Of a stretch of 37,446 nucleotides of DNA, positions 23,756 through 32,327 are shown piece after piece (positions within the stretch are counted from its first letter, which is position 1; the number at the start of each line of letters is the position of its first letter). Made by a program: the position numbers and the translations under genes. The notes under the pieces are model-generated. The model saw only the letters and a list, made by a program, of their open reading frames with translations. It had not been told where the DNA came from and did no database searches. Source of the DNA: Candidatus Dormiibacterota bacterium (GTDB taxonomy: Bacteria; Chloroflexota; Dormibacteria; Aeolococcales; Aeolococcaceae); NCBI GenBank assembly GCA_003142035.1, contig PLOF01000043.1, forward strand, positions 129,529 to 166,974, given 5' to 3'.

Positions 23756-25384
23756 GTGCCCCCGTCCGGGGCCGGGCCTCCCGTGATCGCGACCGGTGTC
23801 GCCGCCGAGCCTCCGGCGGTAGCCGATCCCATGGTCCCGGCGCGCCGGCGTCTGCCTCCCCTCTTCCTGCTCGGGGCGAGCGGCGCGGTCGCCGTGGTGC
23901 TGCTGGCCCCGCTTCTCTTTCTCCTCATCGAGGCGAGCGGTTCCGGGGCCGGCGCCATCGCCCACCTGATCTGGCGCCCGCTAACCGCCACCCTGCTCTG
24001 GAACACCGTCCGGCTCATGGTTGTGGTCACCGCGCTCTGCGCCGTGATCGGCACCCTGACGGCCTGGCTGGTGGAGTGCACTGACCTCCCCGGCCGTCGC
24101 CTCTGGGCGGTGCTGCTGGTGATCCCCTTCGCCATCCCCGATTTCGTGGTCAGCTTCGGCTGGGCGTCGATCTCGACCTGGGTGCAGGGATTCCAGGGTG
24201 CGGTGCTGGTCATGACTCTGGCCGTCTATCCCCTCGTCTACCTTCCCGTGGCCGCCAGCCTGCGCGGCGCGGACCCGGGCCTGGAGGATGCGGCCCGGAG
24301 CCTCGGGCTGGGCCGGTTCCGCACCTTTCTGCGCGTGACCGTCGGACAGGCGCGCGGCGCCATCCTCGGTGGCTGCGTCCTGGTCGCGCTGGTGATCCTG
24401 GCCGAGTACGGCGCCTTCGAGATCCTCGGCTACCAAACCTTCACCACCGAGATCTTCACCGAGTTCCAGGTCTCCTTTAATGTGCCCGCCGCCTGCGCCC
24501 TCTCGCTGGTGCTGGTCGTGCTCGGCGCCGTGATCCTTGGAGCCGAACCCGTCGCTCGGGGCAAGGGCAGGGCGGTGCGCACCGGGGCGCAGGCCCAGCG
24601 CGTGAGCCGCCGGCACCGGCTGGGCCGGGCCACGCTGCCGGTCCATGCCGCCCTCGCCCTCCTGGTCGCCCTCGCTCTCGGCGTGCCGGTCGGAGCCAGC
24701 GTGTACTGGATGCTCGCCGGCGGGGGGCCCTTCCTGACCGGGGTCTCCGTCCTCGACGCGGGCTGGCACACCGCCCTCTACAGCGGCGTGGCCGCGGCTC
24801 TCGCCACCCTGCTCGGCCTGCCCGTGGCCCTCCTCGCGGTCCGCCACCCGGGTCGGGGAGGGCGGTTGCTGGAGCGGAGCACGTACCTTGTGCTGGCCAT
24901 GCCCGGCCTGGTCATCGCTCTCGCCATCAGCTACTTCACCGAGCGCTATGCGGGAGGCTTCGGATACCAGGGCGCCGCGCTGCTGGTCGCCGCCTACGCG
25001 ATCCTCTTCTTCCCGCTGGCCCTGGTTGGGGTCCGGGCGTCGGTGGCCCACGCCCCGGTGGCTCTCGAGGAGGCCGCCCGCTCCCTCGGCCGGCGTCCCG
25101 ACGAGGTCTTCCTTCGGGTCACCCTTCCCCTCATCGGCCCGGGGCTGGCCGCGGCCTTCTGCCTCGTCTTCCTCGCCTGCGCCACCGAGCTGACCGCCAC
25201 CCTCGTCCTGGTGCCGACCGGCGTGCAGACCCTCGCGACCCAGTTCTGGGCGTACCAGCAGAACCTCTCGTACGCCCAGGCCGCGCCCTTCGCACTGGTG
25301 ATCATCGCCATCGCCGCCGTGCCCAGCTACGTGCTCGCCCGCTACTTCGACCGCCTGCCCGGCCGGGCAGGTGCCGCCTCGTGA
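23756..25384 (+). CDS. Fe(3+) ABC transporter permease (FbpB-like, two fused permease halves)
   Basis: A 542-residue inner-membrane protein with about 12 hydrophobic helices in two homologous halves. Each half carries an EAA loop, the contact for the ATPase: LEDAARSLGLGRFRTFLRVTV (about residue 178) and LEEAARSLGRRPDEVFLRVTLPLIGPG (about residue 440). Fused tandem permeases are the normal form for the FbpB family. The start is uncertain: GTG at 23756, with GTG 23783 and ATG 23831 as alternatives before the first helix. Its TGA overlaps the ATPase GTG, so stoichiometric synthesis with the ATPase is likely. Confidence 0.93.
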   Translation: MPPSGAGPPVIATGVAAEPPAVADPMVPARRRLPPLFLLGASGAVAVVLLAPLLFLLIEASGSGAGAIAHLIWRPLTATLLWNTVRLMVVVTALCAVIGTLTAWLVECTDLPGRRLWAVLLVIPFAIPDFVVSFGWASISTWVQGFQGAVLVMTLAVYPLVYLPVAASLRGADPGLEDAARSLGLGRFRTFLRVTVGQARGAILGGCVLVALVILAEYGAFEILGYQTFTTEIFTEFQVSFNVPAACALSLVLVVLGAVILGAEPVARGKGRAVRTGAQAQRVSRRHRLGRATLPVHAALALLVALALGVPVGASVYWMLAGGGPFLTGVSVLDAGWHTALYSGVAAALATLLGLPVALLAVRHPGRGGRLLERSTYLVLAMPGLVIALAISYFTERYAGGFGYQGAALLVAAYAILFFPLALVGVRASVAHAPVALEEAARSLGRRPDEVFLRVTLPLIGPGLAAAFCLVFLACATELTATLVLVPTGVQTLATQFWAYQQNLSYAQAAPFALVIIAIAAVPSYVLARYFDRLPGRAGAAS

Positions 25385-26595
25385 CGCCCGAGCCCGGCAC
25401 CCCCGTGGCCGCCGGCCGCACCGCCTCCGCCGGCGGGCCCAGCGGCAGCGTGCCCTCCGCCCCCCCCGCATCCCGCGATGCCCCCATCGCCACCGAGGGT
25501 CTGACGACCTCCGCCCTTCACAAGGCCTTCGGAGACCACCCCGTCCTCCGTGGCGTTGATCTCACCGTTCCGGACGGCGCCTTCGCGGCGGTGCTCGGGG
25601 CCTCCGGCAGTGGCAAGACGACCCTGCTGCGCATCCTCGCCGGCTTCGAGCAGCCCGACCGGGGGGTGGTGGCGGTCGGCGGCGTGATCCTCGACGATGA
25701 CCATCACCACGTCCGCGCCGAGCGCCGCCGCATCGGCTACGTCCCCCAGGAGGGGAGCCTCTTCCCGCATCTCACGGTCGAGGGCAACGTCGGCTTTGGG
25801 CTTCGGGCGCGGGAGGGGCGGGAGGCGGAGATCGCCGAGCTGCTCGAGCGGGTCGGGCTCTCCGGCTTGGGGCACCGCTACCCCCATCAGCTCTCTGGAG
25901 GTCAGCAGCAGCGGGTTGCGCTGGCCCGAGCCCTGGCCGTCAGGCCGCACATCGTCCTCCTCGACGAGCCCTTCGCCTCCCTGGACGCCGGCCTGCGGGC
26001 GACGGTCCGGGCCGACGTCCGGGCCGCGGTCCAGCGTTCCGGCGCAACCGCCATCCTGGTCACCCACGACCAGGACGAGGCCCTCTCCATCGCCGACCTG
26101 GTGGCCGTGATCCGGGACGGCGTCGTTGCCCAGGCCGCGTCGCCTCGCGACCTCTACGAGTCCCCCGTCGACCCCGATCTGGCCCGTTTCGTGGGGGAGG
26201 CCAACCTGGTCGAGGGCACCTCCTACGGCTCGACCGCCGAGACCTCTCTCGGCTGGCTCGAGCTTCGGGATGGTCACCGGCCGGCCCGCCAGCAGATCAC
26301 CGTGCTGGTCCGCCCGGAGCAGCTTCGGGTCACGCCCCCCCCGGGAGGAGGCCCCGGGGTGGCGGCACGGGTGGTCGAGGCCGGCTTCCACGGCCACGAC
26401 GCCCTCGTCCACCTGGTCACGGAGGATGCCGCCGCCGCTCCGATGATCGCCAGGGTGGTGGGCGGGATGAAGCTTGAGGCCGGGGCCCGGGTCACCATCA
26501 AGGTCGTGGGGCCGGTCCACTGCTGGCCGCGGCCATCGGCTGGAGCCGCCAACCCCGAGCCGCCGGCAGGCGAAGAGGAGGGCGAGCCGGCCTGA
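25381..26595 (+). CDS. Fe(3+) ABC transporter ATP-binding protein (FbpC-like)
   Basis: A 404-residue ABC ATPase. Walker A is GASGSGKTT (73-81), Q-loop GYVPQEGSLFPHLTV, signature LSGGQQQRVALARAL, Walker B IVLLDEPFASLD and H-loop VTHDQDEA. A C-terminal TOBE domain (about residues 290-380) is typical of importer ATPases of the FbpC/PotA group. The first 45 residues are an Ala/Pro/Ser-rich extension not usual for the family; the GTG at 25381 overlaps the permease stop (GTGA). It is the last gene of the iron uptake operon. The next 169 bases hold the groES promoter and no gene. Confidence 0.94.
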   Translation: MTPEPGTPVAAGRTASAGGPSGSVPSAPPASRDAPIATEGLTTSALHKAFGDHPVLRGVDLTVPDGAFAAVLGASGSGKTTLLRILAGFEQPDRGVVAVGGVILDDDHHHVRAERRRIGYVPQEGSLFPHLTVEGNVGFGLRAREGREAEIAELLERVGLSGLGHRYPHQLSGGQQQRVALARALAVRPHIVLLDEPFASLDAGLRATVRADVRAAVQRSGATAILVTHDQDEALSIADLVAVIRDGVVAQAASPRDLYESPVDPDLARFVGEANLVEGTSYGSTAETSLGWLELRDGHRPARQQITVLVRPEQLRVTPPPGGGPGVAARVVEAGFHGHDALVHLVTEDAAAAPMIARVVGGMKLEAGARVTIKVVGPVHCWPRPSAGAANPEPPAGEEEGEPA

Positions 26596-26690
26596 GCTCG
26601 GGGGGCGGCCACGCGGCGCGGCGGGGCCGTCCGCGGGTGGCCCACGGGTCGCCCGCTGCCGGCTCGCGGTCCCCCGCCCGTGCCCGCCAG

Positions 26691-26720
26691 TTGCGGTCCT
26701 GGCACTCGATTCGCTAGAGT
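26691..26720 (+). promoter_or_regulatory. Sigma-70-type promoter of groESL
   Basis: TTGCGG (26691-26696), 18 bases, TAGAGT (26715-26720). The CIRCE element begins two bases further on, so a repressor bound there would cover the transcription start. Confidence 0.6.
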
Positions 26721-26721
26721 G

Positions 26722-26748
26722 TTAGCAGTCACCCGTCCCGAGTGCTAA
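26722..26748 (+). promoter_or_regulatory. CIRCE element (HrcA operator)
   Basis: Inverted repeat TTAGCAGTC (26722-26730), nine bases, GAGTGCTAA (26740-26748). It matches the CIRCE consensus TTAGCACTC-N9-GAGTGCTAA with one mismatch in the left arm. HrcA bound here represses groESL until heat stress. No hrcA gene is in the window. Confidence 0.93.
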
Positions 26749-26764
26749 ACGTGGAGGTCGCACC

Positions 26765-27070
26765 GTGGCCTTGAAGCTTCGCCCCCTGGCTGATCGCGTC
26801 GTCATCAAACCCGTCGAGCGTGAGGAAGTCACCAAGAGCGGGATCGTCCTCCCTGACACCGCCAAGGAGAAGCCCCAGGAGGGGATCATCGAGGCGGTCG
26901 GCAGTGGCAAGTACAACGAGCGCACCGGCGAGCGGATCAAGCTCGACGTTGCCGTCGGTGACCGGGTGATGTACGCGAAGTACGCCGGCAGCGAGGTCAA
27001 GATCGACGATGTCGACTACCTCATCCTGTCCGAGAAGGACATTCTCGCTGTCGTCCAGGTCAAGGCCTGA
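26765..27070 (+). CDS. groES: Co-chaperonin GroES
   Basis: A 101-residue protein (usual 95-100) that caps the GroEL ring. [47 protein letters not shown] contains the mobile loop (TKSGIVLPD) that contacts Gro[35 protein letters not shown] closes the beta barrel. The start is GTG with GGAGG seven bases upstream. It sits 88 bases before groEL with promoter and CIRCE upstream, so the pair is a heat-shock operon. Confidence 0.98.
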   Translation: MALKLRPLADRVVIKPVEREEVTKSGIVLPDTAKEKPQEGIIEAVGSGKYNERTGERIKLDVAVGDRVMYAKYAGSEVKIDDVDYLILSEKDILAVVQVKA

Positions 27071-27158
27071 GCCGGCGGCCGTCCTGTTGCCCGGCGTGAT
27101 GGCGGCACGGCCCGTCCACGGTCGCGCCGCCGTCGCCCGTCAAAGGAGCTGAGAGAGC

Positions 27159-28838
27159 ATGCCTGCTAAGCAACTTCGATTCGACACCGAGGCGAGGCAG
27201 CTGCTCCGCCATGGCGTGGACGCGGTGGCCGATGCCGTCGCGGTCACCCTCGGTCCGCGCGGGCGTTCGGTGGTCCTGGACAAGAAGTTCGGAGCGCCGC
27301 TCGTCACCACGGACGGGGTCACGATCGCCCGTGACCTCGATTTCAAGGACCACTTCGAGAACATGGGGGCCCAGCTCCTGCGCGAGGTCGCGGTCAAGAC
27401 CAATGACCTCGCCGGGGACGGCACCACCACCGCCACCGTGCTGAGCCGGGCGATGATCGATGAGGGGCTGCGCCTGCTCGGCGCCGGCGCCTTCCCGGTC
27501 GAGTTGCGCCAGGGGATGCTGGCCGCCGCCGAGGCCGCCGCCGCTGCGGTGCGCGAGCGCTCCCATCCCGTCGATACCAATGAGGACATCCGCCGCGTCG
27601 CCACCATCAGCGCGGACGACGCGGAGATCGGCGAGATGCTCGCCGACGCCTTTGCCAAGGTGGGCAAGGAGGGTGTGGTCACCGTCGAGTCGGCGGACGG
27701 CATCGAGACCACCGTGGAGGTGGTCGAGGGCATGCAGCTCGACCGCGGCTACGTCTCCGCGTACCTGGTCACCGACCAGAAGGAGATGGTCGCCGAGCTG
27801 GACCACCCGGCCATCCTCATCACCGACTCCAAGATCAGCGCCGTCCGGGACCTGCTCCCGGTGCTCGAGCTGGTGGCCGGGGCCAAGCGGCCCCTGCTCA
27901 TCGTGGCCGAGGACGTCACCGCGGAGGCGCTCGCCACCCTCGTCGTCAACCGCATGCGCGGCACGCTCACGGCGGTCGCCATCAAGGCCCCCGGCTTCGG
28001 CGACCGCCGCAAGGCGATGCTCCAGGACCTGGCCGTCCTCACCGGGGCCACCGTGGTCAGCGAGGAGGTCGGTATCCGCTTGGACGGCGTCGTCGCCCGC
28101 CATCTCGGCACGGCTGACCGGGTGACCGTCACCAAGGACGACACCACGGTGGTGGGCGGCGGTGGCGATCGCAAGGCCATCGACGCGCGCTGCGAGGAGA
28201 TCCGCCTGCAGGTCGAGGAGACCGACTCCGATTGGGACCGGGAGAAGCTGCAGGAGCGGCTGGCCCGGTTGGTCGGAGGGGTCGCCCAGATCAAGGTGGG
28301 GGCCGCCACCGAGGTGGAGATGAAAGAGCGCAAGGCGCGCGTCGAGGACGCTCTCCACGCCACCCGCGCCGCTCTCGAGGAGGGCTGCGTCGCCGGTGGG
28401 GGCGTTGCCCTGATCCGGGCCCGCGACGCCATCGATGCGCTCAAGCTGGACGGAGACGCCCTCGCGGGAGCGCGCGTCGTCTTCCAGGCGCTCTCCGCAC
28501 CGCTCAAGCAGATCGCGGCCAACGCCGGGCTGGAGGGCGCGGTGGTGGTCAACCATGTCGCCGAGCTGACCGGGGACGACGGCTTCGACGTGGTCACCGA
28601 GGAGTATGGGAACCTCGTCGAGCGTGGGATCATCGACCCCACCAAGGTCGTGATCACCGCCCTCACGTCCGCCACCTCGATCGCCACCATGATCATGACC
28701 ACCGAGGCTCTCATCGCCGACGCCCCCGAGCCCGAGGACGAGGACGAGGAGGGAGCCGGCCACTCTCACGGTGGTGGCGGTGGCGGCGGGTTCGGCGGCG
28801 GTGGCTTCGGCGGCGGCGACGACGACATGGACTTCTGA
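27159..28838 (+). CDS. groEL: Chaperonin GroEL
   Basis: A 559-residue chaperonin. VTLGPRGRSVVLDKKFGAPLVTTDGVTIARDL and TNDLAGDGTTTATVLSRAM (with the catalytic Asp of DGTTT) form the ATP site. The apical domain carries VEGMQLDRGYVSAYLVTD and IKAPGFGDRRKAMLQDLAVLTG. The equatorial domain closes with EEGCVAGGGVALI and DPTKVVITALTSATSIATM. The C-terminal tail is unusual: instead of GGM repeats it is acidic, then HSH, then Gly/Phe repeats ending DDDMDF. AAAGGAG upstream supports this ATG. Confidence 0.98.
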   Translation: MPAKQLRFDTEARQLLRHGVDAVADAVAVTLGPRGRSVVLDKKFGAPLVTTDGVTIARDLDFKDHFENMGAQLLREVAVKTNDLAGDGTTTATVLSRAMIDEGLRLLGAGAFPVELRQGMLAAAEAAAAAVRERSHPVDTNEDIRRVATISADDAEIGEMLADAFAKVGKEGVVTVESADGIETTVEVVEGMQLDRGYVSAYLVTDQKEMVAELDHPAILITDSKISAVRDLLPVLELVAGAKRPLLIVAEDVTAEALATLVVNRMRGTLTAVAIKAPGFGDRRKAMLQDLAVLTGATVVSEEVGIRLDGVVARHLGTADRVTVTKDDTTVVGGGGDRKAIDARCEEIRLQVEETDSDWDREKLQERLARLVGGVAQIKVGAATEVEMKERKARVEDALHATRAALEEGCVAGGGVALIRARDAIDALKLDGDALAGARVVFQALSAPLKQIAANAGLEGAVVVNHVAELTGDDGFDVVTEEYGNLVERGIIDPTKVVITALTSATSIATMIMTTEALIADAPEPEDEDEEGAGHSHGGGGGGGFGGGGFGGGDDDMDF

Positions 28839-28857
28839 CCTGGATCGGTTCCAGGTC
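28837..28857 (+). terminator. Short hairpin at the groEL stop, possible terminator
   Basis: An 8-base stem (GACCTGGA, 28837-28844, with TCCAGGTC, 28850-28857) overlaps the end of the stop codon with a five-base loop. No T-run follows, so termination here is uncertain. The remaining bases to 28974 hold the next promoter and no gene. Confidence 0.4.
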
Positions 28858-28961
28858 TGAGCCCAGGGTGGTCGCGCGGGGTCAGCTGGCGCTCGCCGGT
28901 TGGACCGTCGCTCCTGGGCTCGGCGGAGGGCCGGAGGCTGTGCGCCACGCGGTCTGCCGCG

Positions 28962-28967
28962 TACAGT
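28962..28967 (+). promoter_or_regulatory. -10 box placed for leaderless acetyltransferase/asnB transcript
   Basis: TACAGT ends seven bases before the GTG at 28975, with no Shine-Dalgarno between. This indicates a leaderless promoter for the two-gene operon. Confidence 0.5.
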
Positions 28968-28974
28968 TGCGCCC

Positions 28975-29598
28975 GTGCTGACCGTGGAAACGCCCCGGCT
29001 CCTGTTCACCTCCACCCCGATCTCGGTGATGCGCCGGCGGCTCACCCTATCGGACTTCCTGGCCGAGATCGTGGTCGGCCCCTGCGAGAGCGCCGGCCCG
29101 GAGGGCCGTCTGACCGTCCACTTCCCCGAGGAGTGGCCGGGGGAGGACGCCCTTCGGATGTTCCCCATCTGGATCGCCCGCCGCGAGCGGTCCGCCGATC
29201 CGGGGCCGTGGTGCGACGGGGTGGTGGTGCGCCGTGAGGACCGCCTGGCGGTGGGGAGCATCGGCTTCAAGTCGCGCCCGGACACGACTGGCACCGTCGA
29301 GATCGGCTACGCCGTCAACCGCTTCCTCTGGGGGCGCGGTTACGCCACCGAGATGGTGCAGGGCATCGTCGCCTGGGCCCTCACCCGACCCGAGGTGCGC
29401 CGCGTGACCGCCGAATGCCTGGAGCGCAACCCGGCCTCGGCGCGGGTGTTGACCAAGAGCGGGTTTCTGCAGGTGGGACGGCGCCCCAGCGTGGAGGGTG
29501 AGCTGCTGCTCTGGGAGTGCCGGACGCCGGTGGCGAGGCCCGATGGCCTCGCGTCGGAGAGGGCCCGGATCGCCGGCCAGCCCGCCGGGCAGGCGTAG
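28975..29598 (+). CDS. GNAT N-acetyltransferase (RimJ/RimL-like)
   Basis: A 207-residue acetyltransferase. LTVETPRLLFTSTPISVMRRRL is the usual start of the group; then GSIGFKSRPDTTGTVEIGYAVNRFLWGRGYATEMVQGIVAWAL contains the acetyl-CoA loop (GRGYATE), and VTAECLERNPASARVLTKSGFLQVGRR is the conserved final motif. Relatives acetylate N-terminal amines of proteins or amino groups of small molecules; the substrate here is unknown. The frame is open 25 codons upstream, but GTG at 28975 fits both family start and the -10 spacing. The stop lies four bases before the asparagine-synthetase fusion gene, so the two form an operon and may act on the same compound. Confidence 0.87.
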   Translation: MLTVETPRLLFTSTPISVMRRRLTLSDFLAEIVVGPCESAGPEGRLTVHFPEEWPGEDALRMFPIWIARRERSADPGPWCDGVVVRREDRLAVGSIGFKSRPDTTGTVEIGYAVNRFLWGRGYATEMVQGIVAWALTRPEVRRVTAECLERNPASARVLTKSGFLQVGRRPSVEGELLLWECRTPVARPDGLASERARIAGQPAGQA

Positions 29599-29602
29599 CC
29601 CC

Positions 29603-32239
29603 GTGTGCGGCATCTGCGGCTTCACCGGCCGCCGCGACCCCACCCTGCTCCGGGCCATGGCCGCGTCGATCCGGCACCGCGGCCCCGACGACGACGGCTT
29701 CCTCGAGACCGATGGCGCCTCGCTCGGCTTCCGCCGGCTGGCCATCATCGACCTCGACACCGGTGCCCAGCCGATGTCGACGGACGGCGACCGCCTCCAC
29801 ATCGTCTTCAACGGCGAGATCTACAACTACCGCGAGCTGCGCACGGAGCTGGAGGCGGAGGGGCGGCGGTTCATCACGAGGAGCGACACCGAGGTCGCCC
29901 TGCAGGCGTACGCGCAGTGGGGCCCGGCCGCCTTCCAGCGGTTCAACGGCATGTGGGCGATCGCCCTTCTGGACCGCCGCGGCCCAGAGCCAGAGCTCGT
30001 CCTCTGCCGCGATCACTTCGGCATCAAGCCGCTCTTCTACGCGGCGCACGACGAGCGGCTGGTCTTCGCCTCGGAGATCAAGGCCATCCTCGAGGACCCG
30101 ACCTTCCCCCGCAGGGTCGACGAGCAGCAGCTGTACGAATACCTCCGCTTCGGCCTCTACGACCACAACGACCTCACCTTCTTCGCCGGCATCCGCCAGG
30201 TCGCGGCCGGCGCGTACGTCACCGTCGACCCGGCCGGTGCCACCCGTGAGACCCGGTACTGGACGCCGAAGCTGAGCGAGGACGCCGATCCGGACCCGAA
30301 GGAGTTCCTCCGCCTCTTCACGCGCGCGGTCGAACGCCGCCTGGTCGCCGACGTGCCGGTCGGCACCTGCCTCTCGGGAGGCCTCGATTCCTCTTCCATC
30401 GTCTGCGTGATGGACCGGCTGCTCGCCCAGCACGTGCCCGACTCGGTCTCGCTCGGCGACCGTCTCAAGACCTTCTCGGCGGTCTTCCCCGGCGACCCCA
30501 TCGACGAGCGGAGCTACGTCGAGGCGGTGCTGGCCGTCACCTCCGCCGACCCCACCTGGGTGCAGCCGACCTCGGAGCAGTGGCTCGCCGAGCTGGAGAC
30601 CTGGGTCTGGCACGCGGAGGAGCCGATGATCACCACCGCGCCCTACGCAATGTGGTCGGTGATGCGCGCCGCCAGCGAGAAGGTCACCGTCCTCCTCGAC
30701 GGGCAGGCCGGTGACGAGCTGCTCGGCGGTTACGTCCCTTACCAGTACGTCTACCTCCGCCAGCTGCTCCGTGAGCACCGCTACCGGGAGTTCGCCGTGG
30801 AGTCCGCGAAGGCGCGGGACACCGTCGGCCGGCTGGCCCGCCGCCGGCTCTGGGAGGGTCGCCACCAGGTGGACGTGGGCTCGCTGCTCCGCCCCGCCTG
30901 GACGAGCGGGAAGAAGCGGCCTGACGATCCCCGCGTCCAGGACGATCTCAAGAAGCGGCTGCTTCAGGACCTCACCACCTTCTCGCTGCCCTCGCTGCTC
31001 CGCTACGAGGACCGCAACTCGATGGCCCACTCCATGGAGTCGCGGCTCCCCTTCCTTGACCAGGAGCTGGTGGAGTGGATCCTCCGGCTGCCCGCCTCGG
31101 CGATCGTCTCCGGGGGGTGGTCGCGACGCATCATGCGCGAGGCGATGCGCGGCGTCCTGCCCGAGACGATCCGCCGGCGGCGTCGCAAGGTCGGCTTCAC
31201 CACGCCCGAGTTCCGCTGGTTCCGCCAGCAACGCTCGTCGATCCAGTCGCTGATGCGGTCGCCCTCCTTCCAGTCACGGCCGTATTGGGACGCGGACGCG
31301 GTCGCCGACGCATTCCGCGTCGCCTGCGTCGGGGGCAGCGAGGAGTCGCTCTTCTTCTGGCGCACCGTCAACGTCGAGCTCTGGCTGCGGATGTACTTCG
31401 AGGGCGGGAGCCACGGCTCCGCGTCCGGCCCCACCCCGGGCAGCTCATACGCCTTCACCGCCCAGGGCGACCGCGCGGCGGGGGCGGCACTCGGCGCCGA
31501 GCGGCTGGTCGACGCCGCCCACCCCAACCCCGGCCGCCACCTGATCATCCGGCGTGACGGCCGGCCCTGGGCGCGCATCCCGCTCCGCGCCGAGCTGGTG
31601 CGCAACCGGGACGACCTGGGCACGGCGGTGGGGGTGGCCCTGGAGAAGGCGCGGGCCGGCGGCATTGCCCTGGAGCCCGGCGACGTGGTCGCGATGAGCG
31701 AAAAGGTGGTGGCCATCACCCAGGGGCGCTCCTTTCCCATGGACGAGATCCGGGTCAGCCCGCTCGCCCGGCTGCTCTCCCGCTTCGTCAGCCGGGTCCC
31801 GATCGGCATCGGCCTCGGCAGGCCCCAGACCATGCAGCTCGCCCTGGAGGAGGCGGGGGCACCGCGCATCCTCCTCGCCGCCGCCTGCGCCGCCGTCACC
31901 CGCCCCTTCGGGGTCCGGGGCGTCTTTTACCGGGTGGCCGGATCCCGGGTGTCGGCCATCGACGGCCCGACCGCCTACACCCTTCCTCCCTACAACACCC
32001 ACGCCAGCAAGGCGCCGAGCGACCCGGACGGGGTCGCCGAGCGGATGAGCCGGAGCCTCAGTGAGAAGTCCGGGGTGGACATCGCCGTCGCCGTGGTCGA
32101 CACCAACGATCTGGCCGCCGACATCCTCGGGGCGAGCGCCGGTGTCGACCGCACCGCGATCAGCCGGGTGCTCGCCGACAATCCGATGGGTCAGACCGGC
32201 GAGCAGACCCCCTTCTGCATCCTCCGGCGGCTCGCGTAA
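29603..32239 (+). CDS. Fusion: asparagine synthetase B (glutamine-hydrolysing) + F420-0:gamma-glutamyl ligase (CofE)-like domain
   Basis: An 878-residue fusion. Residues 1 to about 605 are AsnB: nucleophile Cys2 (MCGICGFTG), RHRGPDDDG, FNGEIYNYRELR, SDTEVALQAY in the glutaminase part, then the ATP pyrophosphatase loop CLSGGLDSSSIV (about 255-265), LDGQAGDELLGGY and RYEDRNSMAHSMESRLPFLD. After a Gly/Ser/Ala linker (about 605-645), residues 646-878 resemble the F420-0:L-glutamate ligase family: LEPGDVVAMSEKVVAITQGRSFPMDEI, GIGLGRPQTMQLALEE, GVFYRVAGSRVSAIDGP, SDPDGVAERM, VAVVDTNDLAADILGAS and DNPMGQTGEQTPFCILRR. The frame is continuous across the junction. The start is GTG, four bases after the acetyltransferase stop. 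The amide product is unknown. Confidence 0.88.
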   Translation: MCGICGFTGRRDPTLLRAMAASIRHRGPDDDGFLETDGASLGFRRLAIIDLDTGAQPMSTDGDRLHIVFNGEIYNYRELRTELEAEGRRFITRSDTEVALQAYAQWGPAAFQRFNGMWAIALLDRRGPEPELVLCRDHFGIKPLFYAAHDERLVFASEIKAILEDPTFPRRVDEQQLYEYLRFGLYDHNDLTFFAGIRQVAAGAYVTVDPAGATRETRYWTPKLSEDADPDPKEFLRLFTRAVERRLVADVPVGTCLSGGLDSSSIVCVMDRLLAQHVPDSVSLGDRLKTFSAVFPGDPIDERSYVEAVLAVTSADPTWVQPTSEQWLAELETWVWHAEEPMITTAPYAMWSVMRAASEKVTVLLDGQAGDELLGGYVPYQYVYLRQLLREHRYREFAVESAKARDTVGRLARRRLWEGRHQVDVGSLLRPAWTSGKKRPDDPRVQDDLKKRLLQDLTTFSLPSLLRYEDRNSMAHSMESRLPFLDQELVEWILRLPASAIVSGGWSRRIMREAMRGVLPETIRRRRRKVGFTTPEFRWFRQQRSSIQSLMRSPSFQSRPYWDADAVADAFRVACVGGSEESLFFWRTVNVELWLRMYFEGGSHGSASGPTPGSSYAFTAQGDRAAGAALGAERLVDAAHPNPGRHLIIRRDGRPWARIPLRAELVRNRDDLGTAVGVALEKARAGGIALEPGDVVAMSEKVVAITQGRSFPMDEIRVSPLARLLSRFVSRVPIGIGLGRPQTMQLALEEAGAPRILLAAACAAVTRPFGVRGVFYRVAGSRVSAIDGPTAYTLPPYNTHASKAPSDPDGVAERMSRSLSEKSGVDIAVAVVDTNDLAADILGASAGVDRTAISRVLADNPMGQTGEQTPFCILRRLA

Positions 32240-32327
32240 CACGCTGTCGGATTCGCGCCGACCGTCTCCGACATCTGCTCCTGAAGCGTGACCAGGAAGC
32301 GACCTGTCCGTAGTCTGTGACACGAGA

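Noticed and set aside
28740-28838. His/Gly-rich GroEL tail as a separate metal-binding domain
   Set aside because: Only two His residues are present; it is simply a variant of the flexible GroEL tail.
27060-29294. 744-codon open frame on the minus strand opposite groEL
   Set aside because: It is antisense to an unmistakable groEL and has shuffled, Asp/Gly/Arg-rich composition typical of shadow frames in GC-rich DNA.
29603-32239. Treating AsnB and the F420-ligase-like part as two genes
   Set aside because: No stop codon or plausible ribosome site lies between them, and the linker is in frame.
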